Under the pieces are notes generated by a model that saw only the letters and a program-made list of their open reading frames with translations, made no database searches and was not told where the DNA came from. The translations under genes were made by a program, and so were the position numbers. From assembly GCA_020310875.1 (NCBI GenBank), contig CM035416.1, positions 4,224,094 to 4,288,093 of the forward strand: a stretch of 64,000 nt of DNA. Reading direction: 5' to 3'. The stretch is from Ceratopteris richardii. Lineage: Eukaryota; Streptophyta; Polypodiopsida; Polypodiales; Pteridaceae. Below are positions 62,641-64,000 of this stretch, piece after piece. Each line of letters begins with the position of its first letter. Position 1 is the first letter of the stretch.

Positions 62641-63731
62641 CATGAAAGCGATTATTTGAGCGTACTAGAGATTGCACACCAAGGTGTTGCAGGAGGTCAT
62701 TTTGGCCCTGATAGGATCATCAAAGCCATACTCTTTGCAGGATTATGGTGGCCTACTCTTCACACGGATGCACATACCTATGTTAAGAGATGTGATGTGT
62801 GCCAAAGAACTCAATTTCCTACTCGGAGAGATGAAATGCCATTGAAACCCATGATGGGAGGACGTGCATTTTCAAAGTGGGGTATAGAATTTGTAGGACC
62901 TATTAACCCCCCTACAAAAGGTACTCATGAAGAATGCATTATTGTTGCGACAAATTATCTTAGCAAATGGGTAGAGGCCAAGGACACAAAAAAGAATGAT
63001 GCACACATGACTGCAAAATTCTTATTTGAAAATGTATTTACAAGATATGGACTGCCTATAGAGTTAGTGAGCGATCGAGGAACTCACTTTCTAAACCAAG
63101 TCATTGAATATTTGTTACAGGATTTTATGGTGATTCACAAGAAATCCACACCATATCATCCTCATGCCAATGGTCAAGCAGAAAGCACTAACAAGATCCT
63201 TTGTAACGTACTGACGAAACTCGTGAACAACAAACGTTCAGATTGGGACAAACAGTTACATCACGCTGTTTGGGCATATCGAGTGGCCTAGAAGACCGTA
63301 CTCAATGCAACTCCCTTTCAGATGGTTTTTGGTCGGAATGTTGTGCTTCCTTTGGACTTCTTGATACTGACCCTTACGGTTGCACAAGAACATCAGTGGA
63401 CCGGCCATGAATTATCATCAAGAATAATGGACTGGGAATGATTAGGAGAAACCAAGCTAAAAGCAGCAGCACGTATATATGCAGCAAAGAAACGATAGAA
63501 ATCCTATTTCGATGCGCATGTGAAAGATAAAGGCTTAAAAGAAGGAGATTTAGTCCTAGTGTATACGCTGAAACAACACGCACGAAAATTAGAAAAGCGA
63601 GGTTATGGACCTATGATCATTAACAGACTCTCGACAAGTGGAGCAGTACAGTTAGCCACCCTAGAAGGAGACGTAATGCTTAATTACATTAGTGGCTGTA
63701 GAGTCAAGTTATATGCTCAGGGCTTTAATTG
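62641..63731 (+). pseudogene. Gypsy G3 integrase with second H2C2 module
   Basis: Open frame 62656-63291. The H2C2 is complete: AHQGVAGGHFGPDRIIK, LWWPTLHTDAHTYVKRC, DVCQRTQFP. The core has WGIEFVGPI (the first catalytic Asp is Glu here), ELVSDRGTHFLNQ (second Asp) and HANGQAESTNKIL (Glu). After a TAG at 63289 the C-terminus continues (LPLDFL, LKEGDLVLVYTLKQHARKL, GYGPMIINRLSTSGAVQLA) to about 63720. Confidence 0.88.
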
Positions 63732-64000
63732 ATTCAGGTGATGCGACTAGCGCGATTAGATAGTCCACTATAAGGACTCAAGAATAGAAATGCGGCCAAT
63801 TGAGGCATACTTCATAGGGCTAGGAGACATGGAAACCCCTTGCATGGGTGAGGTGGACCTTCCTATCCTCATACATGAAGTGACCTTGATAGTGAAGCTA
63901 CTAGTGTGCCATGACGACGACCTGATAGAACCCCTAATCCTTGGCCAAGATTGGCTATACGATCACTCAGTGGACCTAAATCTTAGACAAGGCTCCTTGC
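63722..64000 (+). pseudogene. Gypsy G3 second retropepsin-like domain (cut by window end)
   Basis: ALIDSGDATSAIR with D-S-G at 63731-63739, a TAG, then YFIGLGDMETPCMGEVDLP, LLVCHDDDLIEPLILGQDWL and YDHSVDLNLRQG to the window edge. The coiled coil and linker present in G1 and G2 are deleted here: integrase-end sequence (CRVKLYAQ) joins directly to the catalytic part near 63720. The D-S-G triad and the PLILGQD motif agree with G1. Confidence 0.78.

Larger units (their letters stand above)
54831..64000 (+). mobile_element. Ty3/Gypsy copy G3 (runs past the window end)
   Basis: The longest copy of the Gypsy family: gag, protease 1, linker, RT, RNase H, two H2C2 modules, integrase and the start of protease-like domain 2, all on the plus strand. 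No LTR is seen at its left end, where gag follows Copia beta within a few tens of bases. It is interrupted by a TIR element at 56401-57286. Stops are fewer per kb than in G1. Confidence 0.9.

Overview
The window reads as a gene-poor, repeat-filled stretch of a land-plant nuclear genome. Nearly every recognisable coding segment belongs to Ty1/Copia or Ty3/Gypsy LTR retrotransposons of plant type. Long terminal repeats, primer sites matching plant initiator tRNA-Met, 5-bp target duplications and heavy decay (in-frame stops, frameshifts) are everywhere. I found no host gene, rRNA, intact tRNA gene or CRISPR array. The density and nesting fit a large-genome plant, perhaps a gymnosperm, but the sequence does not settle the species.

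Layout. 1-3256: decayed Copia element (family alpha, + strand). 3318-5745: part of a second Copia family (beta, +). 6430-12290: Gypsy copy G1 (+) without gag. 12294-13262: tRNA-Asp-like piece and LTR pieces. 13262-15127: alpha copy 2 (-), internally deleted. 15128-16060: unidentified decayed coiled-coil reading frame. 16265-18717: beta copy 2 (+) with its 5' LTR. This copy is interrupted, and what looks like its continuation is at 53958-54830. The gap holds Gypsy copy G2 (-), itself cut into three pieces: about 20140-24886, 36531-39592 and 51153-52830. The first gap in G2 is element A (24887-36530, TSD GTTAC), a non-coding LTR element that carries Copia element B (29633-35279, TSD CGTAA) inside one of its LTRs. 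The second gap is Copia element C (39593-51152, TSD CATAT), which holds a block of older debris (about 40391-47287) and a 561-bp TRIM (48303-48863, TSD GATGA). From about 54831 to the window end lies Gypsy copy G3 (+), interrupted by a terminal-inverted-repeat element (56401-57286).

The most unusual biology is in the Gypsy family G1/G2/G3. Its pol has an ordinary retropepsin before reverse transcriptase, and a second retropepsin-like domain after the integrase, joined by a charged probable coiled coil. All three copies carry it. The same family has two integrase-type H2C2 zinc-binding modules in tandem, up to three gag zinc knuckles, and a tail with repeated WVPK motifs.

A second theme is tRNA-like modules (A-box and B-box) inside LTRs of unrelated elements: both LTRs of A, the TRIM LTRs, and LTR-like debris inside C. 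In A and the debris they sit upstream of the TATA box and in the same sense. Element B is also notable: an open 727-codon pol frame that has lost its whole integrase without losing frame.
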